From: Winogradskyella sp.
GTDB taxonomy: Bacteria > Bacteroidota > Bacteroidia > Flavobacteriales > Flavobacteriaceae
Assembly: GCA_002722255.1 (NCBI GenBank)
Contig: PBLD01000017.1
Coordinates: forward strand, 34,918-98,917
DNA length: 64,000 nt
Direction: 5' to 3'
Position numbers and translations under genes: made by a program. Shown one piece after another: positions 17,924 to 26,747 of the stretch. The number at the start of each line of letters is the position of its first letter. Within the stretch, counting starts at the first letter, position 1. The notes below the pieces were generated by a model that was given only the letters and a program-made list of their open reading frames with translations, ran no database searches and was not told the origin of the DNA.

Positions 17924-18937
17924 ATGAAGCAAATTATCACCTTTACAACTTTGGCTTTATTATTAGTAGGTTGTTCAGAAAAAAAGGAAACTGTAAAAGA
18001 AGTTGTGATTCCCAAGGTCACTGTTAAAAAAATTAATTCAACAGTAGAAAAGGAATCCCTAACATATAGTGGAACCATTGAAGCAGATAACACAGTATCT
18101 TTAGGTTTCTCAGTTCCCGGTAGAATTTCAAAAGTTTATGTTCAAGAAGGTCAAAAAGTAAACAAAGGGCAGTTACTAGCAACAATAGACCAAACCACCT
18201 ATAAAAATGCATTTGATATAGCAAATGCAGGCTTAGAACAAGCAAATGATAACTTCAAAAGATTAAATAGTTTATATCAAAAAGGTAGTTTGCCAGAACG
18301 CGATTTTATTGCAGTTAAAGTGGCTGTAGCCCAAGCAAACGCAAACAAAAATTTAGCAGCAAAAAATTTAGCAGACACTAAACTTTATGCCCCTTTTTCT
18401 GGAATGATTACAGCTAAAATGACAGAAATAGGTGCTACAGCAGCACCTGGTGTTCCTGCTTTTACTGTAATGAAAACAGATAAAGTATATGCTAAGGCTT
18501 CTATTACTGAATCTGAAATATCTAAACTCAAAATAGGTACAGACGCTAAAGTTGAAATCTCTTCATTAAATGAAACTTTTAATGGTAAAGTAGCTATTGT
18601 AAATCCAAGTGCAGATGCTGTAACCAGAACTTTTAATGTAAAAGTTCGCCTTGACAATAAGGAAGATAAACTATTACCAGGAATGATTAGTAATATAAAA
18701 ATCAATACAGGTAATACTGTAGATGTTATTACAGTTCCTTCAGAAAGTATTATAAGAGATGCTAACAATATACTATATGTATTTGTCGTAAAGGAAAATA
18801 AAGCCATTAAAAAAAGGGTGTCTCTTGGTAGTTTTAAAGGAAATGAAGTAATAGTTACCAAGGGCTTGTCAATAGGTGATTCGGTTGTAATCGCAGGAAA
18901 CAAAAATTTAAAAGACGGGCAAACAGTGTCTCTATAA
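17924..18937 (+). CDS. RND efflux periplasmic adaptor (membrane fusion protein)
   Basis: This 337-residue lipoprotein (LLVGC, Cys17) of the HlyD/AcrA family has a lipoyl-type half (SLGFSVPGRISKVYVQEGQKVNKGQLLATID, about 60-90), an alpha-helical hairpin (about 95-150), the second lipoyl half (LYAPFSGMITAKMTEIGA) and a beta-barrel to membrane-proximal C-terminus. It couples the inner-membrane RND pump encoded 14 bp downstream to the TolC-like protein. Confidence 0.94.
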   Translation: MKQIITFTTLALLLVGCSEKKETVKEVVIPKVTVKKINSTVEKESLTYSGTIEADNTVSLGFSVPGRISKVYVQEGQKVNKGQLLATIDQTTYKNAFDIANAGLEQANDNFKRLNSLYQKGSLPERDFIAVKVAVAQANANKNLAAKNLADTKLYAPFSGMITAKMTEIGATAAPGVPAFTVMKTDKVYAKASITESEISKLKIGTDAKVEISSLNETFNGKVAIVNPSADAVTRTFNVKVRLDNKEDKLLPGMISNIKINTGNTVDVITVPSESIIRDANNILYVFVVKENKAIKKRVSLGSFKGNEVIVTKGLSIGDSVVIAGNKNLKDGQTVSL

Positions 18938-18951
18938 AAGAACTGAATAAG

Positions 18952-21900
18952 ATGATGAAAAAAGTAAAAATAAACTTTATAGAGGCTGCAATGAAATACC
19001 GTCAGGTAACCATTGTACTTACGATATTGTTAATGATTTTGGGAATATATGCTTTAGCGACTATGGCTCGAAGTGAAGATCCACAAATTACGGTTCGTAA
19101 AGGTTTGGTAATAGCAGCTTTTCCTGGCGCAGACGAGTTGCAGGTAGAACAACAATTAACCAATCAGATTGAACAGTTTTTATTTGGTTTTGAGGAGGTT
19201 AGAAAGGAAAAAACAATTTCTGAAACAAAAGAAGGACAAGTAATTGTAACAGTTGAGTTAAATGAAAATGTAAAAGATACTGATGGTTTTTGGGCGACTT
19301 TACAACATGGTTTAAATACCACATTTAGGCAAAATTACACACTTCCTCAAGGAATGATTGGCCCAATAGTAAATAGTGACTTTGGAGACGTAGTTGCACA
19401 AATGATAACAGTTTCCGCACCAGGACGCAGTTATGCAGAAATTGAAACGTATTTAGATGAGTTAGAAGATGGTTTAAAAACCATTAACGAAACATCAAAA
19501 ATAAAACGTTATGGAGGACAAAAACAGCAGATTTACGTAACGGTACAAGACGAAAAAATGAAACAATATGGTTTCGATTTTTCAACTATTGCTCAAGTTA
19601 TTCAAATGCAAAATAATACTGGATATTCTGGTGGTATTACTTTAGAAGATTCTGAGGTCTCTGTTTTTGCCAAAAATCAATATAAAAATGAAGCTGATTT
19701 AGGTAATCAAATTGTGTATAGTAGTCCAGATGGTAAAGTGGTTCGCTTAAAAGATGTGGCATCTATTGAACGTCGTTACGAAGAAGTGTCAAGCTTTATT
19801 AAAGTTGATGATCAAAAAGTAATGATGTTAACTGTAGAGATGCAACCAGGTAATAACATCGTCCAATTTGGAGAGAAAATAACAGAAAAAATCAATGAAG
19901 TAAAAAAACAATTACCTCAAGATGTTCAAGTTACTACTATTGTAGATCAGCCTTCAGTTGTAAAAGGAAGTATTAGCCACTTTATGCTAGAATTTGTTAT
20001 TGCAATTGTAGCAGTAATTATTGTAGTAATTCTGTTATTACCATTCAGGGTGGCAATAGTTTCGGCAGTGGCATGTCCTATAGCTATTGTTATAACATTT
20101 GGAGTTTTAAATGTTATTGGTATAGAGATTCATCAGGTAACATTAGCAGCCTTAATTATAGTATTGGGTATGGTAGTGGATAATGCCATTGTAGTTGTAG
20201 ATAATTACATCGAAAAATTAGATGAAGGAGAAGATAGATGGACAGCTGCTTGGCAAAGTGCTACTCAATTAATGGTGCCAATTTTTACAGCAACCATGGC
20301 AATTATTTTTGCTTTCTTACCATTAGCTTTTTTCTTAAATGGCTTAGCTAAGGAATTTATACAAGCTTTACCTATTGCTGTTGCTGTTGCACTATTTGCT
20401 TCGTTGTTAGTAGCATTATTGTTAACACCATATATGTGCTATGTCTTTATAAAAAAAGGATTAAAACACAAGGTAAGTGATGGAGATAAAAAAAGTATGT
20501 TAGATAGGTTGCAGCATGTATTTAACAATGCACTAGATTATAGCTTTAGATGGCCAAAAGCAACATTATTTATTGGTTTTTTATCTATTGTATTAGCAGT
20601 TTTAGTAGCAATGGGATTAGACCAAGAGTTATTTCCAACTGCAGAAAGAAATCAGTTTAACATAGAAGTTTGGTTACCTAATGGAGGAAATTTAAAACAA
20701 ACGGAAGATGTAGTAACACGTGTTGAGAATGAAATAAAAAAAGATGAGAGAGTCTTAGGTGTTGCAAGTTTTGTTGGTACGAGTTCCCCAAGATTTCATT
20801 CTACGTATGCACCAGAATTTCCTCGTAAAAACTTTGCCCAAATATTTATCACTACAACAGGTAAAGAAGCTACACAAGAATTGGCAGATGAATACATTAA
20901 AAAATTCGAAGGTTTTGTTCCAGATGGTTATATACGTATAAGGCAACTTTCAATGAAAGAAACACCAGCACCTGTTGAAGTAAGAATTGTAGGTGAGGAT
21001 TTAAACAAGCAAAAACAAGTAGCTGAGCAAGTAAAAACAATTTTAGAAGATGCACAAGGTACAAACTGGGTAAGAACATCGTATCAAGATGATTATTATG
21101 GAGTAAAAGTAAATTTAAATGACGATAAGGCAAATCGTTTAGGAGTAACAAATGCAATGGTTTCGCAAACTTTGGGAGCAGGCTTAAAAGGATATCCAGT
21201 TTCTACGTTATATGAAGGAGATAAAGCTATTGATATTCTTTTACGTTTTGATGCTGAAAACCGTGAAAATTTTAACGATTTAGGAGCTTTAAACATACCT
21301 ACAGTATTTGGTACAAAAGTGCCTTTAAGAGAAGTGGCAGACATTACACCTGAATGGCATACAGGAGCCATTACACATAGGAATGGTTTAAGAACATTAA
21401 CGGTTAGAGCTGAAGCACAATTGGGTATAAAAGCTGCCACAATACAGAATGATATTATGCCTAAAATTAATGCATTACAATTACCAGACGGCATATCAAT
21501 CAACTATGGAGGTGAGTACGAAAGCACTAATGAAACTGCACCACACATGATGGCATCTTTAGGTATAAGTTTAATACTCATCTTTTTAGTGCTTTTATTT
21601 CAATTTAAGGATTTTACAAAAGTATTAATTGTTTTAGCAACATTTCCGTTGAGTTTATTAGGAGCATTCTTGGGGCTGTTACTTACAGGTAATCCAATTG
21701 GTTTTACGGCTTTTATGGGAATTATCAGTTTAATAGGTATCGTAGTAAGAAACGGAATTATTTTGGTGGATTATGCAGATGAGTTGGTGTTAGAACACGG
21801 TTATACCGTAAAAGCTGCGGCTAAAGCTTCAGGTAAAAGACGAATGCGTCCAATCTTTTTAACATCTGCAGCAGCAGCTATTGGTGTTGTACCTATGATT

Positions 21901-22152
21901 ATTGGTAAATCACCACTATGGGCACCTTTAGGAAGTGTATTAGCAGTTGGTTTAATAGTTTCTATGGTATTAACCTTATTTATAGTACCTATACTCTATT
22001 ACAAATTTGCTAATCCGCAACCAGATGAAGTACATCCTCATCCTGATGCAGAAGTATTTGAAACCATTTTGTATAAACCTAAAAAGAAGAGTAGAACACT
22101 TCGCAAATTAGAAGTGATGAAGCATAAATTAAAAAAACGAATCAAGAAATAA
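18952..22152 (+). CDS. RND-family efflux transporter permease (AcrB-like)
   Basis: This 1066-residue resistance-nodulation-division pump shows the expected pattern: TM1 near 17-37, a large periplasmic porter domain, TM2-6 (about 340-490, including GMVVDNAIVVVDN where Asp pairs relay protons), a second porter domain, and TM8-12 (about 870-1025, with GIVVRNGIILVDYADE). It belongs to the AcrB/HAE-type branch, so drugs or amphiphiles are likelier substrates than metals. It is co-oriented with the adaptor (14-bp gap) and followed by a TolC gene. Confidence 0.95.
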   Translation: MMKKVKINFIEAAMKYRQVTIVLTILLMILGIYALATMARSEDPQITVRKGLVIAAFPGADELQVEQQLTNQIEQFLFGFEEVRKEKTISETKEGQVIVTVELNENVKDTDGFWATLQHGLNTTFRQNYTLPQGMIGPIVNSDFGDVVAQMITVSAPGRSYAEIETYLDELEDGLKTINETSKIKRYGGQKQQIYVTVQDEKMKQYGFDFSTIAQVIQMQNNTGYSGGITLEDSEVSVFAKNQYKNEADLGNQIVYSSPDGKVVRLKDVASIERRYEEVSSFIKVDDQKVMMLTVEMQPGNNIVQFGEKITEKINEVKKQLPQDVQVTTIVDQPSVVKGSISHFMLEFVIAIVAVIIVVILLLPFRVAIVSAVACPIAIVITFGVLNVIGIEIHQVTLAALIIVLGMVVDNAIVVVDNYIEKLDEGEDRWTAAWQSATQLMVPIFTATMAIIFAFLPLAFFLNGLAKEFIQALPIAVAVALFASLLVALLLTPYMCYVFIKKGLKHKVSDGDKKSMLDRLQHVFNNALDYSFRWPKATLFIGFLSIVLAVLVAMGLDQELFPTAERNQFNIEVWLPNGGNLKQTEDVVTRVENEIKKDERVLGVASFVGTSSPRFHSTYAPEFPRKNFAQIFITTTGKEATQELADEYIKKFEGFVPDGYIRIRQLSMKETPAPVEVRIVGEDLNKQKQVAEQVKTILEDAQGTNWVRTSYQDDYYGVKVNLNDDKANRLGVTNAMVSQTLGAGLKGYPVSTLYEGDKAIDILLRFDAENRENFNDLGALNIPTVFGTKVPLREVADITPEWHTGAITHRNGLRTLTVRAEAQLGIKAATIQNDIMPKINALQLPDGISINYGGEYESTNETAPHMMASLGISLILIFLVLLFQFKDFTKVLIVLATFPLSLLGAFLGLLLTGNPIGFTAFMGIISLIGIVVRNGIILVDYADELVLEHGYTVKAAAKASGKRRMRPIFLTSAAAAIGVVPMIIGKSPLWAPLGSVLAVGLIVSMVLTLFIVPILYYKFANPQPDEVHPHPDAEVFETILYKPKKKSRTLRKLEVMKHKLKKRIKK

Positions 22153-22161
22153 AGAAAAAGG

Positions 22162-22230
22162 CTATAGAACTACTATTTTAAAAGATTAATAGCAATTTAC
22201 CCCTTTTAAATAAGACAGTAGTTTCTATAG
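22162..22230 (+). other. Long imperfect hairpin between pump and TolC genes
   Basis: CTATAGAA-CTACT-ATTTTAAAAG (from 22162) pairs with CTTTTAAATA...AGTAGTTTCTATAG (to 22230) with small bulges and a loop of about 15 nt. It lies in the 105-bp gap between the permease and TolC genes. It could be an RNA processing or attenuation element; there is no strong T tract for a terminator. Confidence 0.6.
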
Positions 22231-22257
22231 TTGTTTTAGAAAAACTTAAAACAAATT

Positions 22258-23538
22258 ATGAGTACACATAAATATACGCTATCACTAGTTTTTTTGTTGG
22301 TTTTCACCACTTTTCACCAGGCTATAGCCCAAGATAGGTTGTTGAGTTTAGAAGAAGCAAAGTCAATGGCCTTATCTAATAATAAAAAAATTAAAAAAGC
22401 AGATAAGACCATTGAAGCAGCTAAAGCTGCAAAGGCATCGGTTTATGCATCAGACAAACCCTTCGTAGAGGCAAGCGGTATGGGAGTTCATGTTGGAGAC
22501 CCAATAAATACATTACTGCCAGAGTTTTTCGCAAACGCCTCTTTAGGAGTAACTCAAGTAATTTATGCAGGTGGTAAAATAAACACGGCTAAAAAAATGA
22601 GTTCTACAGCAGTGGATTTGTATACTTCACAAAAAGAACTAACAGATAGCGAAGTGCTTTTAGATGTTGAAACAACGTATTGGCAAATAATAAATGTAAA
22701 AAGCAAAGTAGAGCTAGCTAATAAATATAAAGCGTTATTAACAGAATTATTAAAAGATTTAACTAACTCATACAATGCCGGTATTATATATAAAAACGAT
22801 GTTTTACGTGTACAAGTACAATTAAACCAGGCAGAACTAGATTTAACAAAGGCAAATGATGGGCTTAAACTGCTAAAGCTGAAGATGGCACAATTAACAG
22901 GTATGCCCAACATAGATTTTTTAGTAAAGGACACTATTAGTAATAATGTTATTTTATTAGATGAAGTTTCACAATCAACAGCAATTGATAATAGACCAGA
23001 AATAAAAATGCTTAAAAAAGCTGTTGAGATTGAAGAGTTACAATCTAAAATTTTAGAAGCTGATAGAAAGCCAACAATTGGGCTTAATGTAAGCGGAATC
23101 TATGCTAACGGCAAACAAATTAATTTCACAGATGGAAGTAATGATTTAACCTCTTACTACGGTTTGTTAAATGTCAACATACCCATATTTGATTGGGGAA
23201 GCAGAAAGCAAAAAGTGAAAGAACAAGAATTTAAAGTTGAAGCACAAAAATTAGAATTGGAAGAAACCGAAGAATTATTGTCACTTCAAATTCAAAATGC
23301 CTATTTAGAGCTTCAACAGGCAATACAAAAAGTTGAAATTACAGAAAAATCATTACAACAAGCTGATGAAAATTTAAGATTAAATCAAGATCGCTTTGAT
23401 GCTGGAACCGTAACAGGAAAAGATGTTTTAGAAGCTCAAGTGCTCTGGCAGCAAGCATATTCAGACGTTATAGATGCTAAGGCAAATTATAGAATTAATG
23501 AAGCCAATTATAAAAAAGCAATTGGAGATTTTAAATAA
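22258..23538 (+). CDS. TolC-family outer membrane efflux protein
   Basis: The 426 residues have a signal peptide (about 1-24, ending AIAQ) and two repeated OEP helical hairpins typical of TolC (for example NRPEIKMLKKAVEIEELQS and QNRF-like LNQDRFDAGTVTGKDVLEAQ). It should form the outer-membrane channel of the tripartite pump with the two genes upstream. The next gene starts 28 bp later. Confidence 0.93.
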   Translation: MSTHKYTLSLVFLLVFTTFHQAIAQDRLLSLEEAKSMALSNNKKIKKADKTIEAAKAAKASVYASDKPFVEASGMGVHVGDPINTLLPEFFANASLGVTQVIYAGGKINTAKKMSSTAVDLYTSQKELTDSEVLLDVETTYWQIINVKSKVELANKYKALLTELLKDLTNSYNAGIIYKNDVLRVQVQLNQAELDLTKANDGLKLLKLKMAQLTGMPNIDFLVKDTISNNVILLDEVSQSTAIDNRPEIKMLKKAVEIEELQSKILEADRKPTIGLNVSGIYANGKQINFTDGSNDLTSYYGLLNVNIPIFDWGSRKQKVKEQEFKVEAQKLELEETEELLSLQIQNAYLELQQAIQKVEITEKSLQQADENLRLNQDRFDAGTVTGKDVLEAQVLWQQAYSDVIDAKANYRINEANYKKAIGDFK

Positions 23539-23566
23539 ATACAGATTAACCTTAAAAATAAATAAA

Positions 23567-24178
23567 ATGGAAAAAAAATCACAAAAACCAATTAGAGTAA
23601 GAATAGCTGAAAAACTAATAAAAGATCAACAAGAATTAGACCATTTAGCGGTTCAAGTTTCTCTTGGTAAAGCAGAAATGAATGATGAATTTAAAAAGGC
23701 AAAAGCAGATTTAAAGAAAAATATTCATGAAGTTAAAATTGAACTAGCTCACGAACTTAAAGAAACAGAGGTGTTTATAAAAAACAATTTAGAAAAAATT
23801 GAAGAACACTTAGATGAAGATGTTACTTATTCAAAAGAAGCTTTTGAAACGCAAAAGAAAAATATTGTTAATGCTATTAATGATGCGAAGAAAAGTATTA
23901 AAAATAGCCCTCAAACTAAAAGAACAAATCAATTATTTAATGCTATTTCTCAAAAATCCAAGTTACAACTAGAACTTTTGGAAAAAAACATATCAGGAAA
24001 AAAAGTTGAACTAACACAAGAATATAAGAATAGTATGGAAGCAGCTACCGAAAAATTCAAAGAATTTGCTTCAAAACTTGATGAGGAAAAAGAACAGGCT
24101 ACAGAAAAGTTGGACAACTTTAAAAAAGAAGTAGCACAATCTTACAAACATTTAAAAAAAGCGTTTAAGTCTCTATAA
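23567..24178 (+). CDS. Lysine/glutamate-rich coiled-coil protein of unknown function
   Basis: The protein has 203 residues from the ATG at 23567, which is 28 bp after the TolC stop; longer in-frame readings begin inside tolC and are unlikely. It is highly charged and predicted almost entirely alpha-helical with heptad-like spacing, resembling apolipoprotein- or membrane-shaping coiled coils. It lacks a signal peptide and TM segments, so it is probably cytosolic. No family was recognised. It belongs to the efflux/lipid cargo operon and is followed by a terminator-like hairpin. Confidence 0.75.
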   Translation: MEKKSQKPIRVRIAEKLIKDQQELDHLAVQVSLGKAEMNDEFKKAKADLKKNIHEVKIELAHELKETEVFIKNNLEKIEEHLDEDVTYSKEAFETQKKNIVNAINDAKKSIKNSPQTKRTNQLFNAISQKSKLQLELLEKNISGKKVELTQEYKNSMEAATEKFKEFASKLDEEKEQATEKLDNFKKEVAQSYKHLKKAFKSL

Positions 24179-24181
24179 TAA

Positions 24182-24219
24182 AAAACAATCCTTGTCATTA
24201 AAACGTCAAGGGTTGTTTT
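24182..24219 (+). terminator. Terminator-like hairpin
   Basis: AAAACAATCCTTG pairs with CAAGGGTTGTTTT with one G-T wobble across 24182-24219, followed by AAAATAATAA. It separates the pump/coiled-coil genes from the patatin gene and may be leaky. Confidence 0.65.
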
Positions 24220-24230
24220 AAAATAATAAA

Positions 24231-24995
24231 ATGAGTAAACTAGGTTTAGCACTTTCTGGAGGCGGTATTCGTGGTATGGCACATCTTGGCGTGTTACAGT
24301 ATTTAACAGAGTTAGGCATAAAACCTTCTGTTATTTCTGGTACAAGCGCAGGTGCTTTAGTTGGAGCATTTTATGCAGCAGGCTTTGAGCCTAAACAAAT
24401 TTTTAAAATAGGAAAATCTGAAAAATTCTTTAATTATTCAAGCCTATTTAAACGACAAGGTGTAGGGTTATTTTCAACAGATATATTCGAGAATATAATT
24501 AAAAAACATATTGCTCAGGAAACGTTGGAGTCATTAGAAATTCCATTATTCATCACAGCAACAGATTTGAATAACGGAAAATTAAAAATTTTTAATGAAG
24601 GTTCATTAGCCACAGCTGTAAAAGCTTCTTGTTGTGTACCATTGGTTTTTCAACCTGTTTTATTTGAAGGAATCTACCTTAGTGATGGTGGTATTTTAAA
24701 TAATTTTCCTGTAAATATTTTAGAAGGTAAAGTCGATAAAATCATTGGCGTCAATGTAAATCGCATAAACACCATAGAAGGTAAAATAGGTTATAAACAA
24801 ATTATTGAAAGAACAGTTCAAATAGCAATTGGCAACTCTGTAGAAACTCAAAAATATAAATGCGATGTATATATAGAACCACCAAGTATTAGAGACTATG
24901 GAATTTTCGATTTCAAAAAAGCAGATGAAATATACCAGACTGGGTATGTTTATGCTAAAGAAAAAAAGAATGAATTGTTACGTTTCCTTGATTAA
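24231..24995 (+). CDS. Patatin-like phospholipase
   Basis: This 254-residue patatin/RssA-type hydrolase has the oxyanion loop GGGIRG (10-15), nucleophile elbow GTSAG with Ser39, and catalytic Asp152 in DGG. All catalytic parts are present and there is no signal peptide, so it would act on cytosolic or inner-membrane lipids. It sits in an operon-like run with an LpxL-type acyltransferase, MscS and a PycTM-like membrane protein, which suggests membrane-lipid remodelling or an effector role. Which one is not decided by sequence. Confidence 0.94.
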   Translation: MSKLGLALSGGGIRGMAHLGVLQYLTELGIKPSVISGTSAGALVGAFYAAGFEPKQIFKIGKSEKFFNYSSLFKRQGVGLFSTDIFENIIKKHIAQETLESLEIPLFITATDLNNGKLKIFNEGSLATAVKASCCVPLVFQPVLFEGIYLSDGGILNNFPVNILEGKVDKIIGVNVNRINTIEGKIGYKQIIERTVQIAIGNSVETQKYKCDVYIEPPSIRDYGIFDFKKADEIYQTGYVYAKEKKNELLRFLD

Positions 24996-25032
24996 TTTAT
25001 TTTCTATTGAAAACAAACAAATAGAATTTTGT

Positions 25033-25560
25033 ATGAAAACTTTTTTTTCTTTTTTCTTTTGCTTTTTTATTAATTCCATCCTCTTTTCACAGGAAAATTA
25101 CCCAGTACCTGAAAAAACAGCATCAAGACTTTTTTATATACAACATAGTAATAACTATAATACTTATGTATATGATGCAAATATGGAAGGAGATTTTATT
25201 AGCACTGAGAATCCAATTAATGAGTATAGAATAGTCTATACAGAAGACGGTGCTAAAAAACCATTGAATAAAATTCAAAAGCAATTTGCTTACGGAATGA
25301 TTACGAAATTAATTGCGCCAAATCTTATAGAAATGCATTTGGCAGCATCATCAAAGTTAAAATTCTATCTCACTTTTAGTGATAAAGAAAAACCTAGAGT
25401 TTATGTAACTATAAACAAGTGTAAACTATACTTAGATAGCATGTTTGTTCAACTTAAAGAAGGTTCAACTTCCCTAAAAACAAAAGCTAAATATGTTTTG
25501 TTCTCAGGAAAAGATTTTATTACCGGCGAAAATGTAGTAGAAAAATTAATAGTAAAATAA
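25033..25560 (+). CDS. DUF4833 domain secreted protein
   Basis: I choose ATG at 25033, which gives 175 residues with a clear signal peptide (about 1-21, phenylalanine-rich, ending LFSQ). Upstream in-frame ATGs overlap the patatin gene and would add a non-signal leader. The body (RLFYIQHSNNYNTYVYDAN, then NPINEYRIVYTEDG) matches my recall of DUF4833. Function is unknown. It starts 37 bp after the patatin stop. Confidence 0.75.
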   Translation: MKTFFSFFFCFFINSILFSQENYPVPEKTASRLFYIQHSNNYNTYVYDANMEGDFISTENPINEYRIVYTEDGAKKPLNKIQKQFAYGMITKLIAPNLIEMHLAASSKLKFYLTFSDKEKPRVYVTINKCKLYLDSMFVQLKEGSTSLKTKAKYVLFSGKDFITGENVVEKLIVK

Positions 25561-25605
25561 CTTCAAAATTCTATGAAGTTATCTAAGATATAATAACAAA
25601 ACCAT

Positions 25606-26712
25606 ATGATAGAATTTTACAACAACTATAAGCAGTCCATTTTTTATATGTTTATCGTAATTGCTGTGGTGGTGTTTTTACTTTTTTTAACAAAATTATT
25701 GCACAATAAACTTGAAAAGCTAGCGCTTAAAAAATACCCTAATGAAGACCCAAAAACAATCCATTTAACCAAACGTATTTTAAATGCACTTTGGATCGTC
25801 TTAGGGATTATGGCTCTTGCTTTTATTTTTATCGATGAAGAACATTATAAGACGGCCACAACCAATTTTTTCCTTGTCTTGTATTTGGGTGTTATTGCAG
25901 TGCTAACCCTAGTAATAGCCTCTTTTGTGCAATTATGGTTTTCTAAAAAAATAAAAGAAAAGACAGCACAACAACAAGATGCTACAAGTTATAAGTTTTT
26001 AAGGTATGTAGCAATTGTTTGTGTTTACTTTCTTGGAACATTATTAGCAATACTAGCTTTTCCATCATTAAGAGATATAGCTCAAACCGTTTTAAGTGGA
26101 GCAGGTATTATTGCTATTATAGCTGGAGTTGCTTCTCAAGAAGCACTAGCAAACCTTATAGGCGGTTTTTTTATTGTTTCGTTTAAGCCTTTTAAGATAG
26201 GAGATATTATTAAGGTAGATCAAACCATGATAGGTACCGTTACTGACATTACATTGCGCCATACTGTAATTAGAGATTATGAAAATAAGATGATAGTAAT
26301 TCCTAATGCCATTATAAACAAAGAAAAATTAGTCAATTATGATTTAGGGGAACGCAAGTGTTGTCAATGGATTGAAATAGGTATTTCTTATGACAGCGAC
26401 ATCGATTTGGCAAAACATATCATAAGAGAAGAATGTGAAAGCCATCCATATTTGATAGACAATAGAAGTGAATTAGATAAATATAATAATGAAAAAAAAG
26501 TAAAGGTACGTGTTATTGGTTTAAATGATTCTGAGGTTACTTTAAGAGCTTGGGCTTGGGCAAACAATTTTGAAGAAGCATTTGCAATGAAATGTGATCT
26601 CTACGAAAGTGTTAAAAAACGTTTTGATAAAGAAGGTATAGAAATACCGTTTCCACATCGCACTTTGGTTTTTAAAGATAAGGTCTCACAAACAACACAA
26701 AGCTCAAGTTAA
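25606..26712 (+). CDS. MscS-family mechanosensitive channel
   Basis: The 368 residues have TM helices near 10-30, 60-80, 88-108 and 128-150, then the pore-lining TM3 with small residues (GAGIIAIIAGVASQEALANLIGGFF, about 165-190) and the cytoplasmic MscS beta domain (GDIIKVDQTMIGTVTDITLRHTVIRD). It acts as an osmotic safety valve or a tension-gated small channel. It is part of the cargo operon (45 bp after DUF4833, 35 bp before the kinase-like gene). Confidence 0.93.
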   Translation: MIEFYNNYKQSIFYMFIVIAVVVFLLFLTKLLHNKLEKLALKKYPNEDPKTIHLTKRILNALWIVLGIMALAFIFIDEEHYKTATTNFFLVLYLGVIAVLTLVIASFVQLWFSKKIKEKTAQQQDATSYKFLRYVAIVCVYFLGTLLAILAFPSLRDIAQTVLSGAGIIAIIAGVASQEALANLIGGFFIVSFKPFKIGDIIKVDQTMIGTVTDITLRHTVIRDYENKMIVIPNAIINKEKLVNYDLGERKCCQWIEIGISYDSDIDLAKHIIREECESHPYLIDNRSELDKYNNEKKVKVRVIGLNDSEVTLRAWAWANNFEEAFAMKCDLYESVKKRFDKEGIEIPFPHRTLVFKDKVSQTTQSSS

Positions 26713-26747
26713 ATCTATAATAGGCAAAACAAAACATATAAATCATA

